From Bimuria novae-zelandiae CBS 107.79 (lineage: Eukaryota; Ascomycota; Dothideomycetes; Pleosporales; Didymosphaeriaceae), in the NCBI GenBank assembly GCA_010015655.1, contig ML976719.1:195206-246042 (forward strand): 50,837 bases of DNA, read 5' to 3'. How positions within the stretch are numbered: the first letter of the stretch is position 1; the number at the start of each line of letters is the position of its first letter. The position numbers and the translations under genes were made by a program. Positions 1 through 10,288 of the stretch are shown here, in pieces. The notes under the pieces are model-generated. The model was not told the origin of the DNA. It searched no databases and saw only the letters and a list, made by a program, of their open reading frames with translations.

Positions 1-1020
1 CAATCACTGCTTGGCATCTAGCAAGCATACTGTCGATGAGCTCACGCAGCATTTCGACTGTGATCGACTCCCACGCCTCAGATACTATAGTACGAAGCTG
101 ATCATAGGTATACTGCTTGCCGCCATCTCGATCAGGGTAATTTGTCTCGATATAGTCCTTCATCTTGTTCCACACAGCTTCGATAGGGTTCAGATCTGGG
201 GAGAATGCTGGCCAGAACATAGGAGCAATACCTCTCTCAGAAAGCTCTTCGATCGTATACGTAGCGGAGTGCCCAGGGGCCCCATCCTGCATGAAGATTA
301 GGTGAGGATTCAGGCGTAACCAGCCATCAACGAGGGGACAATACGCTCGCAGTAGCTCTCCTTATTGATTGAGTTCCACTCTTTCTCCCAGAACAGGTGA
401 GGGCCTTTAGATATGCCCGAGAAGCAACCCCAGAACATCCAGCCACGCTTCTTCTTAATTTTATCAACAACGCAGGTATCCTCAAGCTCCTCACCTGGTT
501 TTCTTGTAACCCAGCGCTTCCTATGCCGGCCACCAGCTATCCATGTTTCGTCGCTCCAGAGGATCCTCCACCATTGCCATGGCTGCCAATCAATATGAGC
601 TTGTGCCCACGCAAGGCGTATCTGTCGATTTGCCTCAGTCAGGGGTGGCTTTGCACGAGCAACACGGCGAGTATACCCTCTGCTTCGTAGAGCACTCCTA
701 ATTGTATATTCTCCGACGCCCCAGTGCTGAAAAGGGCCAACAGAAAGCTGGAGATATGACATCTGACGGGTATCGCGAGATGAGCGGATATACGCCTCAA
801 GCTCATCAACTTGGGCATCAGATAATCGAGGAGGACGACCGGAGCGTTTCTTAGGCGTGACGCGATCCTTAGTAATTGCGTAGCGAACTTGTCGGGCGGT
901 GCAACTGAGCTGGTTGGCGATAAATACAATATCATGCCCTGCTCTATGCAGAGCGCGAGCCTCGATAATCTCATCACGGGTGAGATATCGATGTCGAGGT
1001 GTTGAAGGTGCTGCTGACAT
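1..1020 (-). pseudogene. Tc1-like DD34E transposase, frameshifted and truncated
   Basis: The ATG at 1020 opens a frame with two N-terminal helix-turn-helix segments (about residues 14-55 and 60-115, with a GRPPRLS linker). The first catalytic Asp follows in LWSDETW (residue 157). The frame stops at 310, but the protein continues in another frame down to base 1 with the second Asp in MQDGAPGH and the Glu in DLNPIE. There are 34 residues between that Asp and Glu, the DD34E spacing of the Tc1 family. Joining the parts needs one added base near 331-337 (the run of G/C after IVP), so a single-base deletion has broken the gene. A second ATG at 1062 is possible. The extreme C-terminus is off the window. 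Sequencing error at a G run cannot be excluded. Confidence 0.85.
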
Positions 1021-1086
1021 AGTATAGATGACGCGTCGATGGGCAGCGCGACAGAGAAACATGTGGATCCTCACAAAAAAACTGTG
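1..1086 (-). mobile_element. Tc1/mariner DNA transposon, end lies outside the window
   Basis: This block carries a Tc1-type transposase on the minus strand and is cut by the left window edge. The probable right terminus is at 1086: read on the minus strand it begins CACAGTTTTTTTGTGAGG and is preceded by TA (1087-1088), the target dinucleotide of this superfamily. The partner inverted repeat would lie left of base 1, so the boundary is provisional. Base composition is normal rather than AT-rich, so this copy is younger or less RIP-affected than those at 6.9-21.8 kb. Confidence 0.7.
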
Positions 1087-1352
1087 TATTCTAATGTATC
1101 TTTGTCAGCAAGTGCCTTTATTTACATAGGATCAGCATCCCTGCCATGCCCGGGCCACCTGACACTACTTCGGCCGGGTACCACAGTAACCTAACGTTAC
1201 TCATGTGACTCTGCGGGGTGGCTTGGCTGACTGGGCAACCCTCATTGACAGCAGGGAAATATCGCCTTGGCAATAACACCAGCCTCATCACGCCATTCAA
1301 CAGAGCCAACCAAACTGCACGAGTTCAAGTTTCTGGATAGTATAGTATTATC

Positions 1353-3673
1353 ATGTCACAATACCGCTATTCTCCGCTTTCATCGGGGCATGATAGTATT
1401 CGCTTGCTTCGCCTAATGCCACATGACGACGAGTCGGCTGACATACAATGCGAGCTCTTCGAATACTCTCTACAGAACCCGTCCAGAGGAACCCATCTAT
1501 ACGAGGCTCTATCCTATGTATGGGGCGATCCAGAGAAGATGCTGCCTGTCCGTATGCATACCCACAGCTTCAACGTCACTGTCAATCTTCACGCAGCGCT
1601 TTTACGTCTTCGAAATCACTACATGGAGCGAATATTATGGGTAGATGCTATTTGCATCGACCAAGATAACCAGGAAGAGAAGGAGCACCAGATTCGGTCC
1701 ATGGCGAAGATCTATGGTCAAGCAAAATGTGTAGTCGTTTGACTTGGAGAGGCGGCGGAGGAGAGCGACCTAGCGCTCGAAGAGATACGCGTTGCTGCAG
1801 GCAAGAAGCCTACAAATTCTTCAAACAAGGAAACGACGCAGCAAGCATTTCTCGCGCTGCTTCAACGACCGTGGTTTCGGCGCATCTGGGTAAGGAACAG
1901 ACACTTAATAACTTTCGTATAAATCACTAAAGGTTGATCTAGATACTTCAGGAAGTTGCTGCAGCTCGACATGTCTTGATCATGTGTGCGTCTAAGCAGA
2001 TTGACGGGTATGTTTTCTGCTTAGGTGTTGATTCATTGAAGAATTTCTACGGAGCTCGCACAGATTTGCAAGGTATGATCCGTTCAGTGACCTACCTAAT
2101 CAGAGAAGCGATCTTCAGACCTGGCTACTCGATGGGCAGTTCAGGCAGATCATCTCTGGACATATGTCCACTAGGCGAGCTGATGGACATGTATCATGCC
2201 CATGAAGCTACTAAGCGCCACGACAAAGTGTATGCCTTGCTTGGCATGAGCTCTGATGATCTCAGCAAAGCTGGCCTGTTGCCTGACTATGGAGTTCCAT
2301 GGGAGGAACTATTACAGCGACTAACCAAGTATCTTCTCTCTGAAGAGATATCTGTGGAGACTTGGGACGATAAGGAGATCGCAGTAATCAAGAGCAAGGG
2401 CGTTATTCTTGGCAAGGTGTCCTCAGTACAGAGCGATATGGCTCTGGATGACAGACAGGGCGTGGATGTCATTTTCACGAACATACCGGGGCATCCAGGA
2501 GACATGGGAGAGTGGGGCGCTCACTGGACTCTGCAGGTTTCGGCAAAATCCATCCGAGATGGAGATATCATCTGTCTTCTTCAAGGAGCTTCAAAACCTA
2601 CGATCATTAGATTGTCTGAAGATTATTTTGTTATTATTATGATTGGAGCTACTACCCTAGAAGACATGAAAACAGGGAGTGGATATACAAAGTGGTCCAA
2701 AGTTTTGCAATCGGTACAAAGTTTCACCCGCGATTTTATACTTGTCTGGGACTGGGAAAATCCCTTGGAGAAGTGGCAAAGTCCAGGATAATACGGAACC
2801 TGGATACGAACAAACAATCTGGTATCGGAAGATTCAAGAACAGAGTTAGAAGGCTATTTCGACAAATCGACCAGAACGTGGAACATTGCACTAATACTAG
2901 GAGACTTGAAAGAGTATAAAGAGGCAGAAGAGAGGCTTCGAGAAGCAATTGAAGGCTACAAGATAGCGTTTGGAGTAGAGCATCCGTACACACTGAAAAG
3001 TCAATACGGTCTGACGCCGCTATCATGGGCCGCAGGGAACGGGTACAAAGATGTAGTATACGCACTACTGGCGAAAGGTGGTGTCGACCCGAACCTGAAG
3101 GACAGTCAATACGGTCAGGCGCCGCTCTCGTGGGCAGCCGAGAGAGGGCACGAGGCCATGGTCAAGCTGCTGCTCGAGACAGGCAAGGTTGAGGTCGACG
3201 CGAAAGACAGCAACGGTCGGACGCCGCTCTTGTGGGCAGCCGAGAGAGGGCACGAAGCCGTGGTCAAGCTGTTGCTCGAGACGGGCAAGGTTGAGATCGA
3301 CGCGAAGGATAGCGCCGGTCGGACTCCGCTCTGGTGGGCAGCTGAGAGAGGGCACGAAGCCGTGGTCAAGCTGTTGCTCGAGACGGGCAAGGTCAGGGTG
3401 CCGCTCTGGGCGCCAGCCGGCAGAGGGCACGAGGCCGTGGTCAAGCTGCTGCTCGAGACAGGCAAGGTCGAGGTCGACGTGAAGAACAAGAACGGTCAGA
3501 CGTCGCTCTCGTGCGCAGCCAAGGGAGGGCACGAGGCCGTGGTCAAGCTGCTACTCGAGACGGGCAAGGTCGAGGTCGACGCGAAGGACAAGTTCGGTCG
3601 GACGCCGCTCTCGTGGGCAGCCGAGAGAGGGCACAAGGCCGTGGTCAAGCTTCTGCAGTCAAACACTAAATAA
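1353..3673 (+). pseudogene. HET-domain protein with TPR-like and ankyrin repeats, two in-frame stops
   Basis: HET proteins trigger fungal non-self recognition and cell death. Residues 49-60 (LYEALSYVWGDP) and 94-104 (ILWVDAICIDQ) are classic HET motifs, and KRHDKVYALLGM follows in exon 2. One intron fits at 1890-1942 (GTAAGG, branch ATCACTAA, CTAG) and keeps frame. The frame is otherwise continuous to 3673 but holds TGA at 1740-1742, where VVVWLGEA would be expected (TGG to TGA), and TAA at 2789-2791, before a TPR-like segment (about 2880-2990: IALILGDLKEYKEAEERLR). Ankyrin repeats then run to the end. Without the stops it encodes about 755 residues. TAA fits a C-to-T change of CAA; TGA is not a typical RIP context. 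Alternative: two shorter expressed proteins. It has no close gene neighbours. Confidence 0.8.
3146..3655 (+). repeat. 102-bp in-frame ankyrin tandem repeat
   Basis: Near-identical 34-codon units start at 3146, 3248, 3425 and 3527, each beginning GHEA-VVKLLLETGKV. The unit at 3350 is only 25 codons (75 bp), an in-frame 27-bp deletion that removes most of the VDAKD-GRTPL part. A last partial unit starts at 3629. DNA-level identity is far higher than expected for old ankyrin repeats, which suggests recent duplication or gene conversion. Confidence 0.9.
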
Positions 3674-4479
3674 CTGTTTCTGTTATCCCTCCTCCCCACC
3701 CACCACCTCACTACCCGACTTTCTTATATACTTGGTAATAGAATCTACTCGAACGCATATTCAGTTAGCTATTGATTTTAAATGCTTCCCTACCTTTCAA
3801 TTAATTCTCGTAGATTTATTCTGCTTACAAATTAGCTAACGTAGGTAGCATGTACATAGGTCGCCATGGAACTTTATGTCGCCACCGCTAACAGGGAGGA
3901 TGCCCGACCCGATCTGGCTATACCCTTGCGCCGGAGGCGATGGTTTGTAGATATGGCTGAAGAGGAGAGTGCTGTGTGCAGCTCTGAATAGTGTAGAGTC
4001 TTGCCAAGCATGGCCACCATCACAGCTCTGCTAGTACTCATCCCTCACGAACATGAGTAATCCAAAACTTCTCACGACCCTCACAGGTCGAACCGAAGCA
4101 CCTCTCTACGGCGCTAGAGATTGCAGTGGCCATGTAAGGAGCCACTAGTTGTTTAACCGTACCACAGCTGTATCACCAAAGCATGCATGGCTTTTCCACC
4201 TTCGTGTGCGCTTGCAACGACGGCGTTGCGCCAGTGACGATCAACCCACCTGCCGAAGCGCAGGCTTCGATTTCCAGGACCGCCCGCATTCTACCTTATC
4301 CTGTACCTCTCCTATCTCATCGTATCCCCTTCAACGAGCCGAGACTAGATCTCGGCTGCTGCTTGGTCTAGGAACCGGCGCTGGTGGGCTCGAGAAGGGA
4401 TGGGGACGTGGTGGGCTTGACCGGGTCTTTCGTTTGGCGATCAGCAGAGAGGGCAACGGCGGATTTTAGGGCTTAAGGG
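3674..4479. other. Intergenic, no supported gene
   Basis: Normal GC downstream of the HET gene. Short open frames at 4149-4469 lack a recognisable domain and intron signals. No terminal repeats seen. Confidence 0.6.
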
Positions 4480-5467
4480 CGATATAAATAGCGTGTCTTT
4501 ATATTATACGTATTGCTAGGCGTTAGACTATATCTTAAAGTTATATAATAGCTATTAAGTAGTTAAGATGCGTTAGCTAACTAAATAAACGCTAAGCCTT
4601 TAAACTCTTAATATTACTTTTAATTCTAAGTTAGATTTAGTCTATCCTAAGCGCTTACGCAATTTGCATAGCTATATATTTTATAGTAAAATACTTATAA
4701 ATATATAACGTAAGAGGTGCAGAGTTACCTTTTATTAGCTAGGATTAGTAGCTTGCTTCTACTAAAGGTACTAATTAACGTAGTAGCTTTATATAAAATT
4801 ACGCCCCGCGCGTATAGGGCTAATAATAGCTTTTTAGTATTAGACTAAGGTTCTAAAGCTCGCGCAAGGCCGTTTTATAAAAATTTAGAATAATAAAGGC
4901 TTAATATTAGCGCTGTGGAAAGAGAGGTCTATTAGGCTATAAAAAAAGGTACTATATAAATTAGGCTTAGAGACAACGATATAAACGTAATTATAAGGGA
5001 AGAGTAGATTATAGACATTTAGAATTAGCTATAATAAAATATTGTTATAAAACTATAGTAATATTCGTTGTGCGCATAGGTTTTGCAGTTGCTAAAAGTC
5101 AAAGTTCCCCTTCTTCGTCTCGCCACACAGGGTTGTCTCGCCACATAGGGACGGACCTTATAGTAGTGGTGTCCAAGTTCGGCTTGCGGCTTTTGCAAGC
5201 TGCTATTAGACTAGAGAGGCATAATATAAATTTAATCTCGTAAGGAGCCTACGTAACGCTATGCATTTGAAATGGCGCTTAAAGGTATTTGCTGCTCGTA
5301 AGAAGATGGGTTCGTAAAACGGTATAGTAGAAGCCTACTTCTAAGGAATCCCGATACTAAGGATAATATACTGAGGTCTATAGCTCTAAGTAACTCTACC
5401 TAAGTAACGTTTCCAAGGTAGACTAACCTAAGATATAGAAAAGGCCTACTTTTAGGGGCCCTCTAAT

Positions 5468-5610
5468 TAAGCTGCATTACCTAGGTCATATATCTTAGAT
5501 ATATAGCCCCAGGTAACTCTACGTAGATTAGTTCCACTTTTAGAAACTCTATTTTAGAAACGATAGAATTACCTAGGGCTATACCTAAGATCTACGTAAT
5601 CCAGCTTAAT
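5468..5610. repeat. Imperfect inverted repeat (hairpin-forming)
   Basis: The arm 5468-5520 and the arm 5567-5610 are reverse complements with small indels: both contain TTAAGCTG, ATTAC, ATCTTA, ATAGCCC and AGGTAA in matching order. The loop is about 46 bp. A direct repeat around ATAGAAAAGG flanks both sides (about 5435 and 5615). It could be a degraded miniature transposon. Confidence 0.6.
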
Positions 5611-5725
5611 ATAAAGACTAATATAGAAAAGGTCCATTTTTAGGAAGGTTTTCTTTACCTACGAAATACAACTTGAATAAATGGTCTTAGGTAACTTATC
5701 AATCATTCGTCTCCCAAGAGAGGCA

Positions 5726-5848
5726 TCCCAGTTACTTTTGTCACCCCGGAAAGGCGTCCCAGTCACATTTGTCGCCCCGGATCGACGTCCCCGGATTTGT
5801 CTCCCTTGAGAATTGTCCAGTCACGTTTGTCGCCCCGGAGAGGCGTCC
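5726..5848. repeat. GC-rich degenerate tandem repeat, three units
   Basis: Three copies of a roughly 33-bp unit, core TTTGTCGCCCCGGAGAGGCG, start near 5726, 5757 and 5816. A similar GGAGAGGCG word recurs at 5862-5874. The array stands out from the surrounding AT-rich DNA. No coding role is clear. Confidence 0.7.
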
Positions 5849-7054
5849 CCGGATATGTCTCTCGGAGAGGCGCTCTGCAAAGTCACAAGCTGATTACAAG
5901 CAGGCGGAATGCCTAGATATATGCCCGCGTACCTAATACCTATTACACCGTGATAGTAACATAAGAGATATAAGCTCAGCAGAAAACCTTTATCTCGCAG
6001 ATCTGAGCTCTTATAAGATCTCCCGTATATGCGCCTTAAGTTATATAGTTTACAATTTGCTTGATAAGGGCTATATGAGAGATTTGCGACTCGTAACCCA
6101 GCCGTTGAGACAACTAGAACTCTAAAGCCCATAGAATGTGATTACAGTGATGTAAAATAACTAAAACATGACGTCGGCTCGACTCCAGGGGCCGAAGTAT
6201 CGATGGCGGTAGATAATCCGCGCGTAGCTGAAGTGTTTCGATGCCGGAAGGAAATGGACCTCAGAAACATTTCTATACAAGGATGGAAGTTAATAAGCAT
6301 CTTAAAAAACGTAATATGCTACTTGCGGCAATGGCATACAGTTGAATGATTTCTACGGCGGTACGGATGACTATTGGGGAGAGCGCAAGAAATGTGTGGG
6401 TGAAGATATGAATGAGCGGAGTATAACGTAAGACCTAAATTACATAATATGAATGGGCGACCGTTAAAATAGAAAAGAGTCAGAACCGGACGAACCAGGG
6501 GGTCAAAACTGGGAACGTGGTGAGAATTCCAAAACTGGTCTCGTAAGACGCCCCAAACAGAAATATTGGGTAATATTACTAAAAGCAGCTATGTGCGTGT
6601 TAAGGTTCACGTGCGAAATTAATTTAGCAGTGATGCTTGATGAACGGTACCGTAACGATAGTATTAGCCCGTCAAGGTCGAAGCTAGATATGTAGACATA
6701 GCACAAGGATCAAGAGACGGTTTACGTCTACGATCTTCTTGACTCAGTTTCACGGACTAAGTAGATCCGACCCGGGCGACGGAATGTGTTTCCTGCGACC
6801 AGACCCTTCTGGCTTGAATTTCTCGATTGCGTTAAGAAGCTTGACTCTACGAAGAAGCTCGTTTTTTTTTGAAGTTATACGGTAGGCCCGTGCGCCATCG
6901 CGCGCCAACACTATCGGTGCTCTCCGAAATACCATCCCGCCCCACTTCGGGCAGCCGAAGTGGCCCCAGCTTCCCGGAAAATATTTTCTATCACCTAATT
7001 TGTTAGTAAAACAATAATTACAGCGAACATTCACCCTGTATTAATACCTATATT

Positions 7055-8764
7055 ATGCCGCCGCGTAGTCAACGTAAGCGTACAGCTACCTAGCTATTTA
7101 ACGGGGGTTAAAATCCTTTAAAACGTGCGCGCCGAGCGCCTGCAGTAGCTACTAAAGGTGCTAAGTTATAGAGAAAAGTATCTAAGAAGGCTCCTCCTCC
7201 AGCGGAAGGCAACGCTGTATCTAATCTAGTTAGCCTTAATTAGGATATTAAGCCTCTGTCTGCGCAGCCATTGCTAGCAATCGTATTATTTAGTAATCTA
7301 CTTAGTAACCTGCCTAGTAACCCGCCTAGCGGATGTATATCTAATCTAATTAGTAACCCTACGCAGGGAGAAACTCAGGAAGATAAGCTAAAATTAGCTA
7401 CTAGGGTATCTGAAGCAGAGTTGCCGTATGTTACTTGCCGCTAGCAGGCCTTTGTAGGTCCTAAAAAGGAGCTCTATAAGCTAAGATTTAATATAGAGTT
7501 TATCCCGGAGCACTACTACGCTAGTTAGCTTTAAATATAGGTAAATAAGGTCGCTTAAGACTTAGCTATAGAGATAACTCCGCTATAAAAAGTAATAATT
7601 AGGGACGTTTCTAGCTACGCGTACAGGTAAAAGACCCTAAAAAGGTAAAAGCTATAGCAATTACTTAAGCGTAAAAACGCTACTAGCTTTATCTATATTA
7701 TAAAGTACGCGTAGTACCTAAGAGAGTCCTTAATTAATATAATATATCTTAACTTTAACGCGACGCTTACTACTAAGTCTATAAAGGTAATTAGTCCTAT
7801 AGGCTAATAACGTAGCAGAGGCTTGTCTAGCTCCTAAGGCCAGGTTCGACTTACTGTAATATAAAGGCAGCTATAAAAGCTGCCAGAGATCCTTGCTGGC
7901 CATGCTATCGCTAAGGGACCTTTAATAGCTATCCGCGATAAGTGGAGGTGCCAGGATACCTACTATGGCAACTACCCGTACGTCTGCTAGGTCCAGCGTA
8001 CGCCTGGCCAGCCTGATCGATTTAAGAACCATTTCCTAGTGAGCAGTAATATTGTGGCCATGTGGGCGCGCAATATTAGCCTCGAGAGGTGCAGCGTCGA
8101 CGTGCCAGACGATACTGTACGCCTTGCTCTGCGTATAGCGAGGGACCTAAAGGCGAAAGAGAAGGCAAAGGAGAAGGCGTAACAGGGCTTAGCGTCTGCG
8201 TTTGTGTTTATAGTAGATAGCTTTATAAGCGCGATTGCTGCCAGCGCGCTGTCTATTAGTTAGTTAGCACAAAGTCAGCTACTTGCACGGTAGGCACCTA
8301 TACCTGCAGCGCCCGCTGTCAGCTCTGCGAGTGCTCCAAGCGTGCCAGCGCCAGCGTGGAAAGATCTAATATGGAGAGATCTGACGTACGAGAACAACAT
8401 GGAGCTTTTATATTAGACTTAGCACTTCTTTAACTAGTAGATGGATTAGGCAATGGCTGCAAAGGTGCTAGAGATTAGGATAGTATTTAGAAGGGTTATT
8501 AAGGCCGGGCGGATCGATCTAAACATGCTAATAAATAGATCTAATATAGGCATGCTGTACGAGATTTAGAAAAATAATTTTAAGCTGCTAATCGCACTGC
8601 TTCTACGACTCCGTAAAATGGCATTTCGGTGGCAACTCCAGTATCCTGGACTTTCAGAGAGTGATCGAGAGGCATGTAGGGAGCTATAGTGGCAAGATAA
8701 TGAGTAGAAACAGCAGCTGAGAGCTACTCAGGCAGAGGGCGGAGAGACGATCGTGTAGAGGTGA
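7055..8764 (+). pseudogene. Transposon-borne accessory protein of unknown function, RIP-inactivated
   Basis: A single frame of about 569 codons runs from ATG 7055 to TGA 8762. Every internal stop I read is TAG or TAA, as if CAG/CAA/TGG codons had mutated, and I saw no internal TGA. The N-terminus is basic (MPPRSQRKR). A cysteine/aromatic patch (KWRCQDTYYGNYPYVC, then a mutated Trp) lies near residues 298-314. IVAMWARNISLERCSVD follows near 339-355, then an Ala/Lys-rich linker and a helical C-terminus. I recall similar short C...NYP..CW and MWARE-type motifs in uncharacterised fungal proteins, but no named domain. It converges on the transposase inside one pair of terminal repeats, so it probably moved with it. 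DNA binding is possible but unproven. Confidence 0.7.
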
Positions 8765-9077
8765 TCGTGTAGAGGTGATTGAGTAGAGGGCGTAGAGGTG
8801 TTATCTTCGACGCGTAGGGCACGGGCCATATCCTATAGATATCGCCCGATATGATTACCTTGTTCGTATAATTAAACACTAACTTTCTTACCTTGTCTGC
8901 TCACCGTACGCCTTACCCTCTACAACTCTACCACCACGCTAGCTATACTAAAATAGATAATAGCAATTAATTTAGTAGCCTTAGATTACCCTTACACTAC
9001 TATAAGATTATTATATTTATATTATAGTAGGTGCTAGATTTCTAATCTTTAAAACTAACTCTAACAGAATATATCCA

Positions 9078-10144
9078 ACTATGTACTACTAACGATAGTA
9101 TAAAACCACTCTAGCAAATACTAAATATATACTATTAACTATAGTATAATACCTCTATAGCGCCTACCTATAATACCTAAAGAAGTTACCTACAGAGCTT
9201 TTATAGCATACACTTAATATAGCTTCCTCTAGAAAATACTTAAATTTATTATACGCCTTAGCGCCCTAGTAATGCCGCTAAATCTAGGTTTTTAACGCCT
9301 TAAAGGTCTGCTTAATTAGATTTATATTAAGTAAGTAAGGAGGTAAAAACTTTATAATCACGCCTGCCTTTGCGCATATATTAGCTAGCCTTACTAATTA
9401 ATAGATAGACGCGTTGTCGAGGACTATTACTAAGCGTTTTCCTGGCCAAGGACTGCAGTGTGGGAGTACTTAATTAGCAACAAAGTCCTCTATTAGCTCC
9501 GCAGTAATCGCTCCCTAAAAAATTATATAAGTAAGGTATCTATTATTGTCTATAGCTAGTAGTAAGCTCTACCTCTCTAAGCGCTTAGCTAAGTAGCTAA
9601 CGTGGCAGGCTATATTAACTTTACTCTAGCTATACTTTTAATCCCCTATACGCTCGTTGCAAGCGCTCTTATTAAAGTAAATAATTTAATTAAGTTAATA
9701 GATTTGCTAGTAACGCGCTTAAAAGGCTTAATAAAAACCCTTATAACGCTCCCTAGCTACCTTTAAGGCTGCCTTCCTACTCTATTGTATAGCTTTAAGC
9801 TCTCTATCTAGAGTTATAAGGGATACCTTAACATCGTACTTATCGTATAAGAAGTCCTGTATCTTATCTATATAAAATATTAGCTTATTATATAGCATCT
9901 CAAGTAGCGCGTCTCTATAGTATTACTTAAGTAAAGGTAGCCTGCCACGACGTACGTATCTTAGCCTAATTAGCTTACTAAAGATTTTTAGGTTAAGCCT
10001 GTATTTACGTACTGTTTTTAGGTCAACGCTAAGCTCTTTATAGATAGCTTTATTATTTTTCCTATTGTTAACGCGATCTATAATAGCTTAGATAAGTAAT
10101 TACTATAAGTAGTGCCTAGTAGGTCTCCCTAGATCCTATAGCAT
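9078..10144 (-). pseudogene. Tc1-like DD34E transposase of the two-gene element, RIP-inactivated
   Basis: Starting at ATG 10144, 20 bp beyond the conserved inverted-repeat word, the minus strand encodes an N-terminal helix-turn-helix region (AIYKELSVDLKTVRKY), then a position matching the first acidic residue now reading NKSACNERIGD (Asp to Asn). The second Asp follows in IVLDNASIY, and a PPYLLNINLIK block stands where PPYSPDLNPIE is expected (Glu to Lys). There are 34 residues between the second and third catalytic positions. Stops are TAA/TAG at Gln or Trp positions, and the acidic losses are G-to-A changes, all as RIP predicts. The C-terminal end near 9080 is approximate. A homologous relic lies at 17290-18870. 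Confidence 0.8.
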
Positions 10145-10288
10145 TATTTACCTAGGGTGAATATTCCGTGTAATCATTTTATCGCTCACAAAACAGGTGT
10201 ACGAAAGTGTTGGTGAGGAACCGATTACTAAGTGCTGACAGAAAAATCCGCCAAAGTGGGGCGGGACGGTATTTCGGAAACGACAATA

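Larger units (their letters stand above)
4480..6913. repeat. AT-rich, TpA-rich decayed repeat block
   Basis: From about 4480 the sequence changes abruptly to TA-rich DNA with many stop codons on both strands, while CpG-containing words such as TACGTA and GCGC persist. That is the composition left by RIP acting on CpA. No protein family is legible. Embedded are a duplicated GTCTCGCCACANAGGG word (5117-5150), an inverted repeat (5468-5610) and a GC-rich tandem array (5726-5848). From 6140 to 6900 the composition is more normal but no gene is recognised. Confidence 0.6.
6914..10286. mobile_element. Two-gene Tc1-like transposon with long terminal inverted repeats, RIP-degraded
   Basis: The element is bounded by TA at 6912-6913 and 10287-10288. 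The left end starts TCGGTGCTCTCCGAAATACC and the right end, reverse complemented, starts TTGTCGTTTCCGAAATACCG. Both continue with TCCCGCCCCACTT, and after a divergent stretch both share a CGAANATTCACCCT-like word about 100 bp in, so the inverted repeats are about 120-130 bp. Inside are two convergent genes: an accessory gene on plus (7055-8764) and a DD34E transposase on minus (about 9078-10144), separated by a short spacer with repeated GTAGAGGTG words. Both genes are riddled with TAA/TAG. The 3,373-bp length is long for a Tc1 element because of the accessory gene. Confidence 0.8.

Noticed and set aside
3065..3532. Long minus-strand frames opposite the ankyrin repeats
   Set aside because: Mirror images of a repetitive GC-rich coding region. 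The plus frame has HET, TPR and ankyrin motifs; the minus frames have none.
3146..3655. Regularly spaced repeats resembling a CRISPR array
   Set aside because: Repeats are contiguous, in frame and encode ankyrin units in a fungal genome. No spacers are present.
4149..4469. 106-residue plus frame
   Set aside because: Low-complexity composition, no motif, overlaps an alternative frame and sits at the edge of the RIP block.
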